A stretch of DNA of 64,000 bases from positions 186,001 to 250,000 of the forward strand of contig NZ_WMDQ01000005.1 in the NCBI RefSeq assembly GCF_009707955.1, in the 5' to 3' direction. The translations under genes and the position numbers were made by a program. The first letter of the stretch is position 1. Each line of letters starts with the position of its first letter. The notes under the pieces are model-generated. The model saw nothing but the letters and a program-made list of their open reading frames with translations. It searched no databases and had not been told where the DNA came from. Below are positions 24,834 to 33,394 of the stretch, in pieces. The stretch comes from Flavobacterium sp. LC2016-13. Its GTDB lineage: Bacteria > Bacteroidota > Bacteroidia > Flavobacteriales > Flavobacteriaceae.

Positions 24834-24856
24834 AAACCTGAAACCTGAAACAAAAA

Positions 24857-25558
24857 CTATTGTCCGTAATACGAATCTTTGCCGTGTTTACGGTTGTAAT
24901 GTTTCTTTATTAATGAGTCTTTTAATCTTGGTGCATTTGGGTTTATTTGTAAAGTCAGGTAAGCCATTTCTGCCACGACTTCCAGAACTTTACTATTATA
25001 AACTGCTTTTGCTGCGTTTTTCCCCCAAGCAAAAGGACCGTGATTTCCTATCAAAACCATTTCTACTTCTTCGTATGAAAGATTTTTTTCTTTGAAACAA
25101 TCTAGAATCTGAATTCCTGTATTGTGTTCATAGTTTCCTTCGATAAGCGAATCTGCCATTGGCGGCGCGCATGGAATATCTGAAGTTAAATGATCTGCAT
25201 GTGTGGTTCCGAATATTGGAATATCACGTTGCGATTGTGCCCAAGCCACAGAATAAGTTGCGTGCGTATGTGCAACGCCTCCAATATTTGGCCAGTTTTT
25301 ATATAAATAAGCATGCGTTTTGGTGTCTGATGACGGACGCATTGTTCCTTCGATAATGTTATTATCAAAATCGACAATTACGATATCTTCGGGTTTTAAA
25401 TCTTCATACGGAACGCCGCTTGGTTTAATGGCAAAAACACCATTTTTTCTGTCTACTGCGCTTACATTTCCAAAAGTGTATACCACCAAATTCAATGCGT
25501 TTAACTGCATATTGGCTTCGTAACATTCCTGCTTTAAATCTTTATATTGAGAACTCAT
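24857..25558 (-). CDS. araD: L-ribulose-5-phosphate 4-epimerase
   Basis: 233 residues. Converts L-ribulose 5-phosphate to D-xylulose 5-phosphate. GNVSAVDR, KPSGVPYEDL and the zinc-binding HTHATYSVAWAQ segment are visible, with GTTHADHL and LIGNHGPFAWG further on. The start overlaps the araB end by 17 bases, so the two are coupled. Confidence 0.97.
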   Translation of the reverse strand: MSSQYKDLKQECYEANMQLNALNLVVYTFGNVSAVDRKNGVFAIKPSGVPYEDLKPEDIVIVDFDNNIIEGTMRPSSDTKTHAYLYKNWPNIGGVAHTHATYSVAWAQSQRDIPIFGTTHADHLTSDIPCAPPMADSLIEGNYEHNTGIQILDCFKEKNLSYEEVEMVLIGNHGPFAWGKNAAKAVYNSKVLEVVAEMAYLTLQINPNAPRLKDSLIKKHYNRKHGKDSYYGQ

Positions 25559-27233
25559 GTTGCGATATTTTAATAGTTGGATCTTCGTAAGCGCTTAATT
25601 GATCATAAGCCAAAAGCAGTTTATGATAAGCTGCTACTTTATCTAATTGAGGGAAATATTCTCCGTCGAAATCACTTCCTATTTTTTGGCTTGCTTCGAT
25701 TACGTTTGGATAAATTCTGGCTGCAACTGCTGCATAAATAGCCGCTCCTAAAGCCGGAGTTTGGTCTGAAGCTGCGATTTTAATTGGCTTGTTTAAAACA
25801 TTTGCCAAAGTCTGCATAATAAAAGGAGACTTACGGGCAACGCCACCAATTCCGATAACGCTGTCAATTTTTACACCTTCTTCTTCAAAACGGTCTACGA
25901 TTTTCTTCGCTCCAAAACAAATAGCGTTTACTAAAGCTTTGAAAATATGTGGTGCTTTTGTTCCTAAGGATAAATTCGAAATTGCGCTTTTTAATTCCTG
26001 ATTTGCATCAGGAGTTCTTCTTCCGTTAATCCAGTCCAATGCAATTGGAAGACTATCTGAAACCGGAATTTTCTCTGCTTCTTTTGTTAATTCTACAATT
26101 AATTTATCGCTGAATTCTTCTCTTAACTGCTCTTTTTGAGCATCATTTAAAAGTGACGAAGAACCTAATAAATGTTCTGTTGGCCAAAGCAACAATTCTT
26201 TGTACCAAGCCAATAAATCTCCAAAAGCAGATTGTCCCGCTTCCAAACCAATAAATCCTGGAATAACTGATCCATCAACTTGTCCGCAGATTCCGCGAAC
26301 GGTTTTTGTTCCTACTTCATCATAAGAACCAACCAGAATATCACAGGTTGAAGTTCCCATAACACGAACCAAAGTATTTTCTCCAATTTTAGCTCCAACA
26401 GCTCCAGAATGTGCATCGAAAGTTCCAACAGCAATAACTGTATCAGTCGAAAGTCCTAAACGATCTGCCCATTCTTTGCTTAAATTTCCGGCAACTAAAT
26501 CTGATGTATACGTTTCATCATATAAATTACCCCGAAGCGTTGCTAAATACGGATGTAGTTTTTCTAAGAATTCAACAGGAGGAAGTCCGTTCCAGTCTTC
26601 ATGCCACATAGCTTTGTGACCTGCGGCGCAACGGCTTCTTTTAAACTTTTTTAGATCTTTATCTTCAATTAATAAATACGTCATTAAATCACAGTGTTCC
26701 ATCCAGGTATGTGCTGCATTTCTAACCGCTTCATCTTCTCTGGCAATGTGCAGTATTTTTGCCCAAAACCATTCTGATGAATAAATTCCGCCAACATATT
26801 TGGTTACGTTTTCTCCGCCCCAGCTTACTGCCAATTCGTTGATTTCGTTTGCTTCATTTATAGATGTATGATCTTTCCATAAGACCATCATTGCATTTGG
26901 GTTTTCTTCAAAACCTTTTGTCAACGCTAACGGAATTCCTTCTTTGGTTACGGGAACAGGAGAAGATCCTGTTGTATCAATACATATTCCGCGTATTTGC
27001 GAAGGATCTACTTTGCTTTCTTTTATTACAGTTTGAATTGTAATTTCCAAACCTTCGATATGATCTAAAGGATGCTGACGAAATTGATTTATCGATGCAT
27101 CACAATATTGTTTGTTTTTCCATCTTTTATAATGAGAAACATTTGATGCTAATTCCTGTCCATTTTCAGTATCTATTAGCATCGCGCGAACAGAATCTGT
27201 TCCGTAGTCTAACCCAATGACGTAATTTTTCAT
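25542..27233 (-). CDS. araB: Ribulokinase
   Basis: 563 residues from the ATG complement at 27233 (MKNYVIGLDYGTDSVRAML); a longer open frame to 27290 runs through the promoter and operator and is rejected. It phosphorylates L-ribulose with ATP. IGLDYGTDSVRA is the FGGY-kinase phosphate-binding loop, TFDAHSGAVGA contains the catalytic region and GIGGVARKSPFIMQ the C-terminal ATP-binding motif. First gene of the operon. Confidence 0.96.
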   Translation of the reverse strand: MKNYVIGLDYGTDSVRAMLIDTENGQELASNVSHYKRWKNKQYCDASINQFRQHPLDHIEGLEITIQTVIKESKVDPSQIRGICIDTTGSSPVPVTKEGIPLALTKGFEENPNAMMVLWKDHTSINEANEINELAVSWGGENVTKYVGGIYSSEWFWAKILHIAREDEAVRNAAHTWMEHCDLMTYLLIEDKDLKKFKRSRCAAGHKAMWHEDWNGLPPVEFLEKLHPYLATLRGNLYDETYTSDLVAGNLSKEWADRLGLSTDTVIAVGTFDAHSGAVGAKIGENTLVRVMGTSTCDILVGSYDEVGTKTVRGICGQVDGSVIPGFIGLEAGQSAFGDLLAWYKELLLWPTEHLLGSSSLLNDAQKEQLREEFSDKLIVELTKEAEKIPVSDSLPIALDWINGRRTPDANQELKSAISNLSLGTKAPHIFKALVNAICFGAKKIVDRFEEEGVKIDSVIGIGGVARKSPFIMQTLANVLNKPIKIAASDQTPALGAAIYAAVAARIYPNVIEASQKIGSDFDGEYFPQLDKVAAYHKLLLAYDQLSAYEDPTIKISQHEFSI

Positions 27234-27256
27234 TCGAAATTCATTTTTAATGACGA

Positions 27257-27290
27257 CAAATATAATTATAAATATTTTATAAGTGTACAA
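27257..27290 (-). promoter_or_regulatory. Promoter of the araBDA-galM operon
   Basis: On the minus strand TATATTTG (27257-27264) is a perfect TANNTTTG, with TTG (27288-27290) 23 bases upstream. The start would lie about 17 bases before araB. Confidence 0.65.
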
Positions 27291-27299
27291 TAAACACTT
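27281..27299. promoter_or_regulatory. Candidate AraR operator overlapping the araB -33 element
   Basis: AAGTGTACAATAAACACTT has 6-bp inverted arms around 7 bases and covers the -33 element of araB. Binding here would block polymerase, fitting repression relieved by arabinose. Confidence 0.6.
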
Positions 27300-27574
27300 A
27301 ACAAAAACGACGTGAGTAATTTTTACAAATAATGCATTAAAACGGGTATTTGAAGTTAAAACAAAAAATAAACGTTAGTTATACATTTATTCTGTTGCGA
27401 TAATTTCATAATAATTTTAAAACACTAATTGAGCAATTGTTAATTTTCCCTGAACTTTAATTTCACTCTTGTCTTTTTTCTGTCTATTCAGTTTAAGATT
27501 CAAAGAATTTTCGCTTCTTATTCGTCTTTTTCTGTTTGATTTACTTACAGAAATATTTAATAAATATTTTTAAT

Positions 27575-27599
27575 AAGTGTTTTTTACACATTTGTAAAA
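27575..27599. promoter_or_regulatory. Second AAGTGT-type palindrome
   Basis: AAGTGTTTTTTACACAT (arms AAGTGT and ACACAT) runs into TTTACACATTTGTAAA, another palindrome. It lies mid-way in the 570-base araB-araR gap; the rest of the gap shows no gene. Confidence 0.4.
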
Positions 27600-27794
27600 T
27601 TAGCTAAAATAAAACCGCAAAAACAAATTAAATTCGTAAAAAAGATAAAATAAAAATACATTTCGCAAATGAAGTGTGAAAAAACAGCCAAAAATGAATA
27701 TTTTAGCCGTTGAATTATTTCTCAGGAATAATGCGCTAAGTATTTCTAATTTTAATTAGTGCTGAAATCGAATTATACTAAAAGTATTTTTTAC

Positions 27795-27812
27795 AAGTGT
27801 AAAGTATACATT
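27795..27812. promoter_or_regulatory. Third AAGTGT-type site, near the araR start
   Basis: AAGTGTAAAGTATACATT shares the left half-site AAGTGTA and a weaker right half TACATT. It lies 56 bases upstream of araR and could serve autoregulation. Confidence 0.35.
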
Positions 27813-27867
27813 AATAAATTATGAAACCTGTCAGGAAGTTTATATATTTACCAATAAATTATTGAAT

Positions 27868-28557
27868 ATGCTAAACAGTTATAGCTCTGCCGATAAGGTC
27901 TTATTAGCAGTAGATTGTATCATTTTTGGATTTGACAGCCAGGGGCTGAAAATTCTTCTGATTCAAAGGGATTTTGAACCTGAAAAGGGGAAATGGTCTT
28001 TGATTGGTGGATTTTTAAAACGTGACGAGATATTAGATAATGCAGCTATTAGAATCCTGAATACCTACACTGGTTTACACGATATCTATATGGAGCAGTT
28101 ATATGCTTATAGCGAAATTGATCGTGACCCTGTTGAAAGAACAATTTCTGTCTCTTATTTTGCTTTGATTAATATTGAAAATCATAATACGGAACTTATT
28201 AAAAATTACCATGCTGAATGGTTTCCTATTGCCGAAGCGCCGCATTTAATTTTTGACCATAACGAAATGGTAGAATATGCTATTCGAAGATTACGTTACA
28301 GAACTTCTATTAAACCAATTGGTTTTGAATTGCTGCCGGAAAAATTCACGATGCGTCAATTGCTGGAATTATATGAAGCTATTTTGAGCAAAGAATTAGA
28401 TAAACGAAACTTTATCAGTAAGATTAATTCTTTAGAAATTTTAAATAAATTAGACGAAAAGGATATGCAGTCTTCTCGAAAAGGTTCTTATCTATATACT
28501 TTCAACAAAGAAAAATACGAAGAAAAATTGCTGAACGATTTTGTATTAAATCTTTAA
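27868..28557 (+). CDS. araR: Nudix-related arabinose regulator AraR
   Basis: 229 residues from the ATG at 27868; a TTG six bases upstream is possible. The N-terminal part (about 10-140) has the Nudix fold with the box region at 47-70 (GGFLKRDEILDNAAIRIL...), but the REUxEE core reads RILNTY, so the catalytic acids are gone. The C-terminal part (150-229) resembles the winged-helix of NrtR/AraR. In Bacteroides an AraR of this type represses arabinose genes and releases DNA with L-arabinose. Divergence from araB supports the same job. Confidence 0.88.
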   Translation: MLNSYSSADKVLLAVDCIIFGFDSQGLKILLIQRDFEPEKGKWSLIGGFLKRDEILDNAAIRILNTYTGLHDIYMEQLYAYSEIDRDPVERTISVSYFALINIENHNTELIKNYHAEWFPIAEAPHLIFDHNEMVEYAIRRLRYRTSIKPIGFELLPEKFTMRQLLELYEAILSKELDKRNFISKINSLEILNKLDEKDMQSSRKGSYLYTFNKEKYEEKLLNDFVLNL

Positions 28558-28567
28558 AATGTTTCAC

Positions 28568-28613
28568 GCAGATTTTACATATAAGGCCAGTTTTTTTCAT
28601 TTCTAAAATCTGC
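28568..28613. repeat. Small inverted repeat after araR
   Basis: GCAGATTTTA (28568-28577) is exactly matched by TAAAATCTGC (28604-28613). Confidence 0.6.
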
Positions 28614-28623
28614 CTAAAAAAAC

Positions 28624-28655
28624 AAACCCTGAAAGCTACAAACTCTCAGGGTTTT
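28624..28655 (+). terminator. Terminator after araR
   Basis: AAACCCTGA (28624-28632) pairs with TCAGGGTTT (28646-28654), extended by inner AGCT/AGAGT-like pairs, followed by T's. The gap to the next gene (28655-28889) is otherwise AT-rich with no gene. Confidence 0.75.
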
Positions 28656-28731
28656 TCCTTCAATAAAACTACTATTAAAAAACTACAAATTAATTTGTAT
28701 GAAATTTTACATTATCCAATGCTAAAAAAAT

Positions 28732-28750
28732 AAGTGTAGAATTTACATTT
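28732..28750. promoter_or_regulatory. Stray AAGTGT-type site downstream of araR
   Basis: AAGTGTAGAATTTACATTT resembles the sites at 27281 and 27795 but lies between converging genes, so it may be a relic or chance match. Confidence 0.2.
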
Positions 28751-28889
28751 ACAAATGTATGTAAAATAATTTCATTAAAACAAGAAATGTTTCTTTTATT
28801 TTTTTAATTAAAAAGCTGACGATTTAATAAACATAAATGTGATCGGATGTGATATAATCACAAACTATATAAAAAAGACGTTTTTGAGA

Positions 28890-29888
28890 TTACAACGAAT
28901 TCCGCATAATTAATGAAGACTTATTTTCAATTTGTTCTTTTTTCCCTTTAAGAACCATTTCGGCAAGAATTTTTCCCATGGCTTCAAAATGGGTAGAAAT
29001 AGTCGTGATTCCGTTTGCTACAATTTTTTTCAACGGAGTTTCATTATAAGATATAATTCCAAAATCGTTACCTAATTTCAGGTTTTGATTTCTGGCATTT
29101 TCTATTACCCGAACCAAATCTCTGTCGTTTGGAATAATATAAAGATCTCCAACCGTAATTTCTCTGTTCGTAAATTCGGTTATAATTTCGTATTCAAAAT
29201 CATATTCAGTACAAAAATTTTCAAAGCCAATTTTCATTCCGAGCGGTTCTCTGAATCCGGGAAAAATTAAAATCAGTTTTTTGTATTTATTCAATTTTGA
29301 TTTTCCTTTTTGCAAACCTTCAAAAATGTCTTTTTGATGATTTTGATAAATGGCAGGATATAATTTTAAATCCGGATTGGTTTGATCCAGTATAATTACT
29401 TCACCTACTGGTAGGGTTTTTACAGAATTTACTATATCGATTAAGTTGGTAGGCATAATGATGTATTTCGTGTAATTTCCGTTGCTGTCATTTATTAGCT
29501 TTTGAAAAACCTGAACATTAAAATGATGAAAGAAAATATCAACCTGAACATTTTTTCCGATGTTTTTTAAAAACGAATTATAAATGTCTTCCTTGAAAAT
29601 ATTCAATTCATCAAAAAGTAAAAAAATCTTCTGTTTTATAGTGATTTCAACGCTTTTCACGTAATAACCTTTCCCGGGAATAGCATAAATAATCCCTCTT
29701 TTTTTAAGTTCATCGTAGCCTTGCAAAACGGTATCGCGCGATAAGGAAAAAGCCAAACACACTTTATTTACAGACGGAAGCCTGTCGCCTTTTACCAATT
29801 GTTCGTCTTCAATTGCTTTTTCAATTGAAAGAATTATCTGTTTATATTTTGGTAAACCGAGGTTGTTTTGAATGGAAATTAAATTCAT
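28890..29888 (-). CDS. GntR-family regulator with sugar-binding-like effector domain
   Basis: 332 residues. The N-terminal winged helix (about 1-75) contains LPKYKQIILSIEKAIEDEQL, DRLPSVNKVCLAF and SRDTVLQGYDELKKRGII. The remaining ~255 residues look like a LacI-type periplasmic-binding-protein fold, a form common in Bacteroidota. Divergent from galM-galK-galT-symporter, it probably senses galactose or a derivative. The tandem repeat at 29921-29940 in the shared gap is its likely operator. Confidence 0.85.
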   Translation of the reverse strand: MNLISIQNNLGLPKYKQIILSIEKAIEDEQLVKGDRLPSVNKVCLAFSLSRDTVLQGYDELKKRGIIYAIPGKGYYVKSVEITIKQKIFLLFDELNIFKEDIYNSFLKNIGKNVQVDIFFHHFNVQVFQKLINDSNGNYTKYIIMPTNLIDIVNSVKTLPVGEVIILDQTNPDLKLYPAIYQNHQKDIFEGLQKGKSKLNKYKKLILIFPGFREPLGMKIGFENFCTEYDFEYEIITEFTNREITVGDLYIIPNDRDLVRVIENARNQNLKLGNDFGIISYNETPLKKIVANGITTISTHFEAMGKILAEMVLKGKKEQIENKSSLIMRNSL

Positions 29889-29920
29889 GAAAAATGATAA
29901 TTTTCTGCAATATACAAAAA

Positions 29921-29940
29921 ACTGGTAGGTACTGGTATGT
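29921..29940. promoter_or_regulatory. Tandem 10-bp operator-like direct repeat
   Basis: ACTGGTAGGT is followed directly by ACTGGTATGT. The repeat occupies the -33 position of the galM promoter and is 33 bases from the gntR start, so a bound regulator could control both genes. Confidence 0.6.
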
Positions 29941-29958
29941 AAAATTTTAAAATGTTTC

Positions 29959-29966
29959 TATTTTTG
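29959..29966 (+). promoter_or_regulatory. -7 element of the gal operon
   Basis: TATTTTTG is a perfect TANNTTTG, 24 bases before the galM ATG at 29991. The -33 region is covered by the direct repeat and shows only TATG. Confidence 0.55.
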
Positions 29967-29990
29967 AATTTCATTTTTACTAAAATTTTC

Positions 29991-31046
29991 ATGGAATTAA
30001 AACACATATCGCATTTAATAGATATTTCTGAAGCTAAATTATTTGGTTTAATGCCTGATGGAGAGAAAGTTTATTCTTTCGAATTATCAAATAAAAACGG
30101 AATGAAAGCGCAAATTATCAATTATGGTGCAACTGTAACTTCACTTCAGGTACCTCTCGAAAATGGAAAAGTCGCAGATGTTGTTTTAGGTTTCGATACT
30201 TTAGATTCTTATTTGCAATCTTATAATTTGCCAAGCGCGCCTTATTTTGGAACCACTATTGGTCGATATGCTGGAAGAATCAATAAGGGAACTTTTACTT
30301 TAAATGACAAAACATTTCAACTTGTTGGAAACAATAACGGTAATACTTTACATGGAGGAAATGTTGGTTTTGGAAAAAAAGTCTGGTCTGTTACAGACAT
30401 TACAAATGGAGAAAATCCGTCGATAACATTTCGTTTAATAAGCGACAATTTAGATGAAAATTTTCCTGGCGAATTATGTGTAGATCTTACTTATACTTTA
30501 ACAGAAGAAAACGAATTACAATTAGAATATAAAGCGACAACAACTGAAGATACTGTTTTAAACCTGACGCATCATAGTTATTTTAACCTCAACGGTCATG
30601 ATTCAACGGTTCTGGATCAGGAAATGTTGGTCAATTCTGATCAGATTTTAGAAACGAATTCAGATAATATTCCAACCGGAAATTTTACGAATCTTTCTAA
30701 TCATGCTTTCGATTTCAGAACGCAAAAAAATTGTCCTTCAACAATTGACAATTCTTTTGTAATTGAAGCTAAAAATGAAATTGCGGCTCAATTGTTCAGC
30801 AAAAAAAACAATCTAAAAATGAACGTTTACACGGATCAGCCAAGTGTACATGTATATGTTGGAGGAAATTGTTTTGATGTTTTGAAAGGAAAAGAAGCTT
30901 CAAATTATCATCCGTCAAGCGGAATTTGTTTTGAAACACAAAATTTTCCGGATGCACCAAATCATTCTCATTTTCCAAATTCGGTTTTGAAAAAAGGAGA
31001 TGAATATCAACAGAAAACTGTTTATCAATTTCAAAAAATAAGCTAA
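29991..31046 (+). CDS. galM: Aldose 1-epimerase (cytoplasmic)
   Basis: 351 residues from the ATG at 29991; the open upstream codons overlap the promoter. It interconverts anomers of galactose so that galactokinase receives the alpha form. NTLHGGNVGFGKKVW and LTHHSYFNLNGH hold the conserved histidines and ICFETQNFPDAPNH the catalytic glutamate. Unlike the copy at 21890 it lacks a signal peptide. First gene of the gal operon, 24 bases ahead of galK. Confidence 0.93.
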   Translation: MELKHISHLIDISEAKLFGLMPDGEKVYSFELSNKNGMKAQIINYGATVTSLQVPLENGKVADVVLGFDTLDSYLQSYNLPSAPYFGTTIGRYAGRINKGTFTLNDKTFQLVGNNNGNTLHGGNVGFGKKVWSVTDITNGENPSITFRLISDNLDENFPGELCVDLTYTLTEENELQLEYKATTTEDTVLNLTHHSYFNLNGHDSTVLDQEMLVNSDQILETNSDNIPTGNFTNLSNHAFDFRTQKNCPSTIDNSFVIEAKNEIAAQLFSKKNNLKMNVYTDQPSVHVYVGGNCFDVLKGKEASNYHPSSGICFETQNFPDAPNHSHFPNSVLKKGDEYQQKTVYQFQKIS

Positions 31047-31070
31047 AAAACAACACCAATTTATTACACA

Positions 31071-32231
31071 ATGAATGACATTTTAATACAAAATACAACT
31101 GCTTTTTTTGAAAAATCGTTTGGATCAACGCCTCAAAAAATCGTACTTTCTCCAGGAAGAATTAATATTATTGGAGAACATATCGATTATAATGATGGTT
31201 ATGTTTTGCCGGCCGCAATAGACAAGGTTATTGTTTTTGCTTTCGAAAAAAATAATACTTCAAAATCAAAAGTGATTGCTATAGATTTAAATGAAGAGTT
31301 TGAGATTGATTTAACGAAAGAAATTAAATTAAGCAATGTCGTTTGGACAAATTATATTCTTGGTGTAATTAAACAATTGCAGGATAACGGTTTTTCGTTT
31401 GAAGGTTTCAATTGTGTTTTTAGCAGTAATATTCCGGTTGGTTCAGGATTATCTTCTTCTGCCGCTTTAGAGTGCGGGATGCTTTTTGGTATCAAGGAAC
31501 TTTTTAACCTTACTATTAATAAGGTTGATATTGCTTTAATGGGGCAAAAGGCTGAACATTGGGTTGGTATTAATTGTGGTATCATGGATCAGTTTTCGAG
31601 CGTTCATGGTCTTGAAAATAAGGTAATAAAATTAGATTGTAATACGTTGGAATTCGAATATCACGATGCAAATTTCAAAGATTATTCTTTGGTTTTATTT
31701 GACAGTAATGTTAAACATTCTCTTTTTACATCTGAATATAATACGAGAAGAATTGAATGTGAAGAAGGTTTATCAATTATAAAAAATAACTTTCCTGAAA
31801 TAAAAAGTTTTAGGGATTGTACAGAAGAACAAGTTTTGAGTCTTCAGGACAAAATGAATGAAACTGTTTTTAAAAGAGTTCATTTTGTAGTAAAAGAAAT
31901 TAAGCGTGTAACAAAAGCGTGTGAGGCTTTAGACAACGGAAATATAGAACTTTTAGGACAATTGCTTTTTGAAACCCATGATGGGTTGTCGAGAGAATAT
32001 GCAGTAAGTTGTGAGGAGCTGGATATGCTTGTAGATACTGCAAAAGAAGACGATGCAGTAATTGGTTCGCGATTAATGGGTGGTGGATTTGGGGGTTGCA
32101 CCATAAATTTAATTAAAAAAGGTCACGAAAATGAGGTGAAAAATAAGTTTTCAAATCTTTATTTAAATATATTTGGTATCGAACTAAAATTTTATGATGT
32201 AAAAATCGGAAACGGAACAACACTACTTTAA
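31071..32231 (+). CDS. galK: Galactokinase
   Basis: 386 residues. Phosphorylates galactose at C1 with ATP. PGRINIIGEHIDYNDGYVLP is the galactokinase signature, GSGLSSSAALE the ATP-binding GHMP motif and MGGGFGGCTINL the C-terminal GHMP motif. 16 bases ahead of galT. Confidence 0.97.
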   Translation: MNDILIQNTTAFFEKSFGSTPQKIVLSPGRINIIGEHIDYNDGYVLPAAIDKVIVFAFEKNNTSKSKVIAIDLNEEFEIDLTKEIKLSNVVWTNYILGVIKQLQDNGFSFEGFNCVFSSNIPVGSGLSSSAALECGMLFGIKELFNLTINKVDIALMGQKAEHWVGINCGIMDQFSSVHGLENKVIKLDCNTLEFEYHDANFKDYSLVLFDSNVKHSLFTSEYNTRRIECEEGLSIIKNNFPEIKSFRDCTEEQVLSLQDKMNETVFKRVHFVVKEIKRVTKACEALDNGNIELLGQLLFETHDGLSREYAVSCEELDMLVDTAKEDDAVIGSRLMGGGFGGCTINLIKKGHENEVKNKFSNLYLNIFGIELKFYDVKIGNGTTLL

Positions 32232-32247
32232 TACCACAACAACTACA

Positions 32248-33321
32248 ATGAAAAATTTTGACATTAACGAAGACCCGCACAGACGCTTTAATCCATTAAT
32301 AAATGAATGGGTTTTAGTTTCACCTCATCGCGCAAAACGTCCCTGGCAAGGACAAAACGAAACTGTTTTAACGGAGGCATTGCCAAAATACGATTCAACT
32401 TGTTATTTATGTCCCGGAAATGTACGTGCAAACGGAGTCAATAATCCGGATTACAAAGACAGCTTTGTTTTTGAAAATGATTTTGCCGCCATGAAACAAG
32501 ACGAAATTATTTTTGAGGAAGATATTAAACATACCTTTTTTAAAGCGCAGCCTGAGCGCGGAATTTCAAGAGTCGTTTGTTTTTCACCAAGACACGATCT
32601 TACTTTACCTGAAATGAGTATTGCCGAAATTGAAAATATCATCAAAACATGGCAAGCAGAATATACTGATTTAGGAGACATTAAATATATCAATTACGTT
32701 CAGATTTTTGAAAATAAAGGAAGTGTTATGGGATGCAGCAACCCGCACCCGCACGGACAAATCTGGGCACAATCATCATTGCCAACGCAAGTTGAAAAAA
32801 CGCATAAAAGCTTAAAAGCTTATTTCGATAAAAATGAAAAAACGCTTCTTGAGGATTATCTTAAAGCTGAATTAAGATCTGGAGAACGTATTGTTATCGA
32901 AAATGATCATTTTGTGGCTTTGGTTCCTTTTTGGGCAATCTGGCCTTACGAAACCATGATTATCAGCAAAAGAGCTTTCGGAAAAATTACAGATCTTACT
33001 GCTGATGAAACGATTGCTTATGCTACGATCTTAAAACAATTAACATCAAAATACGATAATTTATTCAACACATCTTTTCCGTATTCGTCAGGAATTCATC
33101 AGGCACCAACAGATGGATTTGATCATCCGGAATGGCATTTTCACATGCATTTTTATCCACCATTATTGCGTTCTGCAAGCGTTAAAAAATTTATGGTTGG
33201 TTACGAAATGTTAGCGGAATCGCAACGTGATATTACTCCTGAAAAAAGTGCAGAAATTTTAAGAGAATTATCAGACGTGCATTATAAAAGCAAAGAAAAA
33301 AATCAGGTTGAACATTCATAA
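32248..33321 (+). CDS. galT: Galactose-1-phosphate uridylyltransferase
   Basis: 357 residues. Exchanges UMP between UDP-glucose and galactose 1-phosphate. SNPHPHGQIWAQ holds the catalytic His-Pro-His, CYLCPGN the N-terminal zinc-site cysteines and HPEWHFHMHFYPP the second metal site. With galM and galK it gives the Leloir pathway; galE is not in the window. Confidence 0.97.
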   Translation: MKNFDINEDPHRRFNPLINEWVLVSPHRAKRPWQGQNETVLTEALPKYDSTCYLCPGNVRANGVNNPDYKDSFVFENDFAAMKQDEIIFEEDIKHTFFKAQPERGISRVVCFSPRHDLTLPEMSIAEIENIIKTWQAEYTDLGDIKYINYVQIFENKGSVMGCSNPHPHGQIWAQSSLPTQVEKTHKSLKAYFDKNEKTLLEDYLKAELRSGERIVIENDHFVALVPFWAIWPYETMIISKRAFGKITDLTADETIAYATILKQLTSKYDNLFNTSFPYSSGIHQAPTDGFDHPEWHFHMHFYPPLLRSASVKKFMVGYEMLAESQRDITPEKSAEILRELSDVHYKSKEKNQVEHS

Positions 33322-33394
33322 ATCTAAAAATAAAATAAGTTTTAAACCTTAAACAAACAATCATTCTTTACTAATTTTTAAAATACCACAAACA

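Noticed and set aside
27234..27290. N-terminal extension of araB
   Set aside because: The extra codons cover the -7 and -33 elements and the AAGTGT palindrome; the kinase motif begins right after the ATG at 27233.
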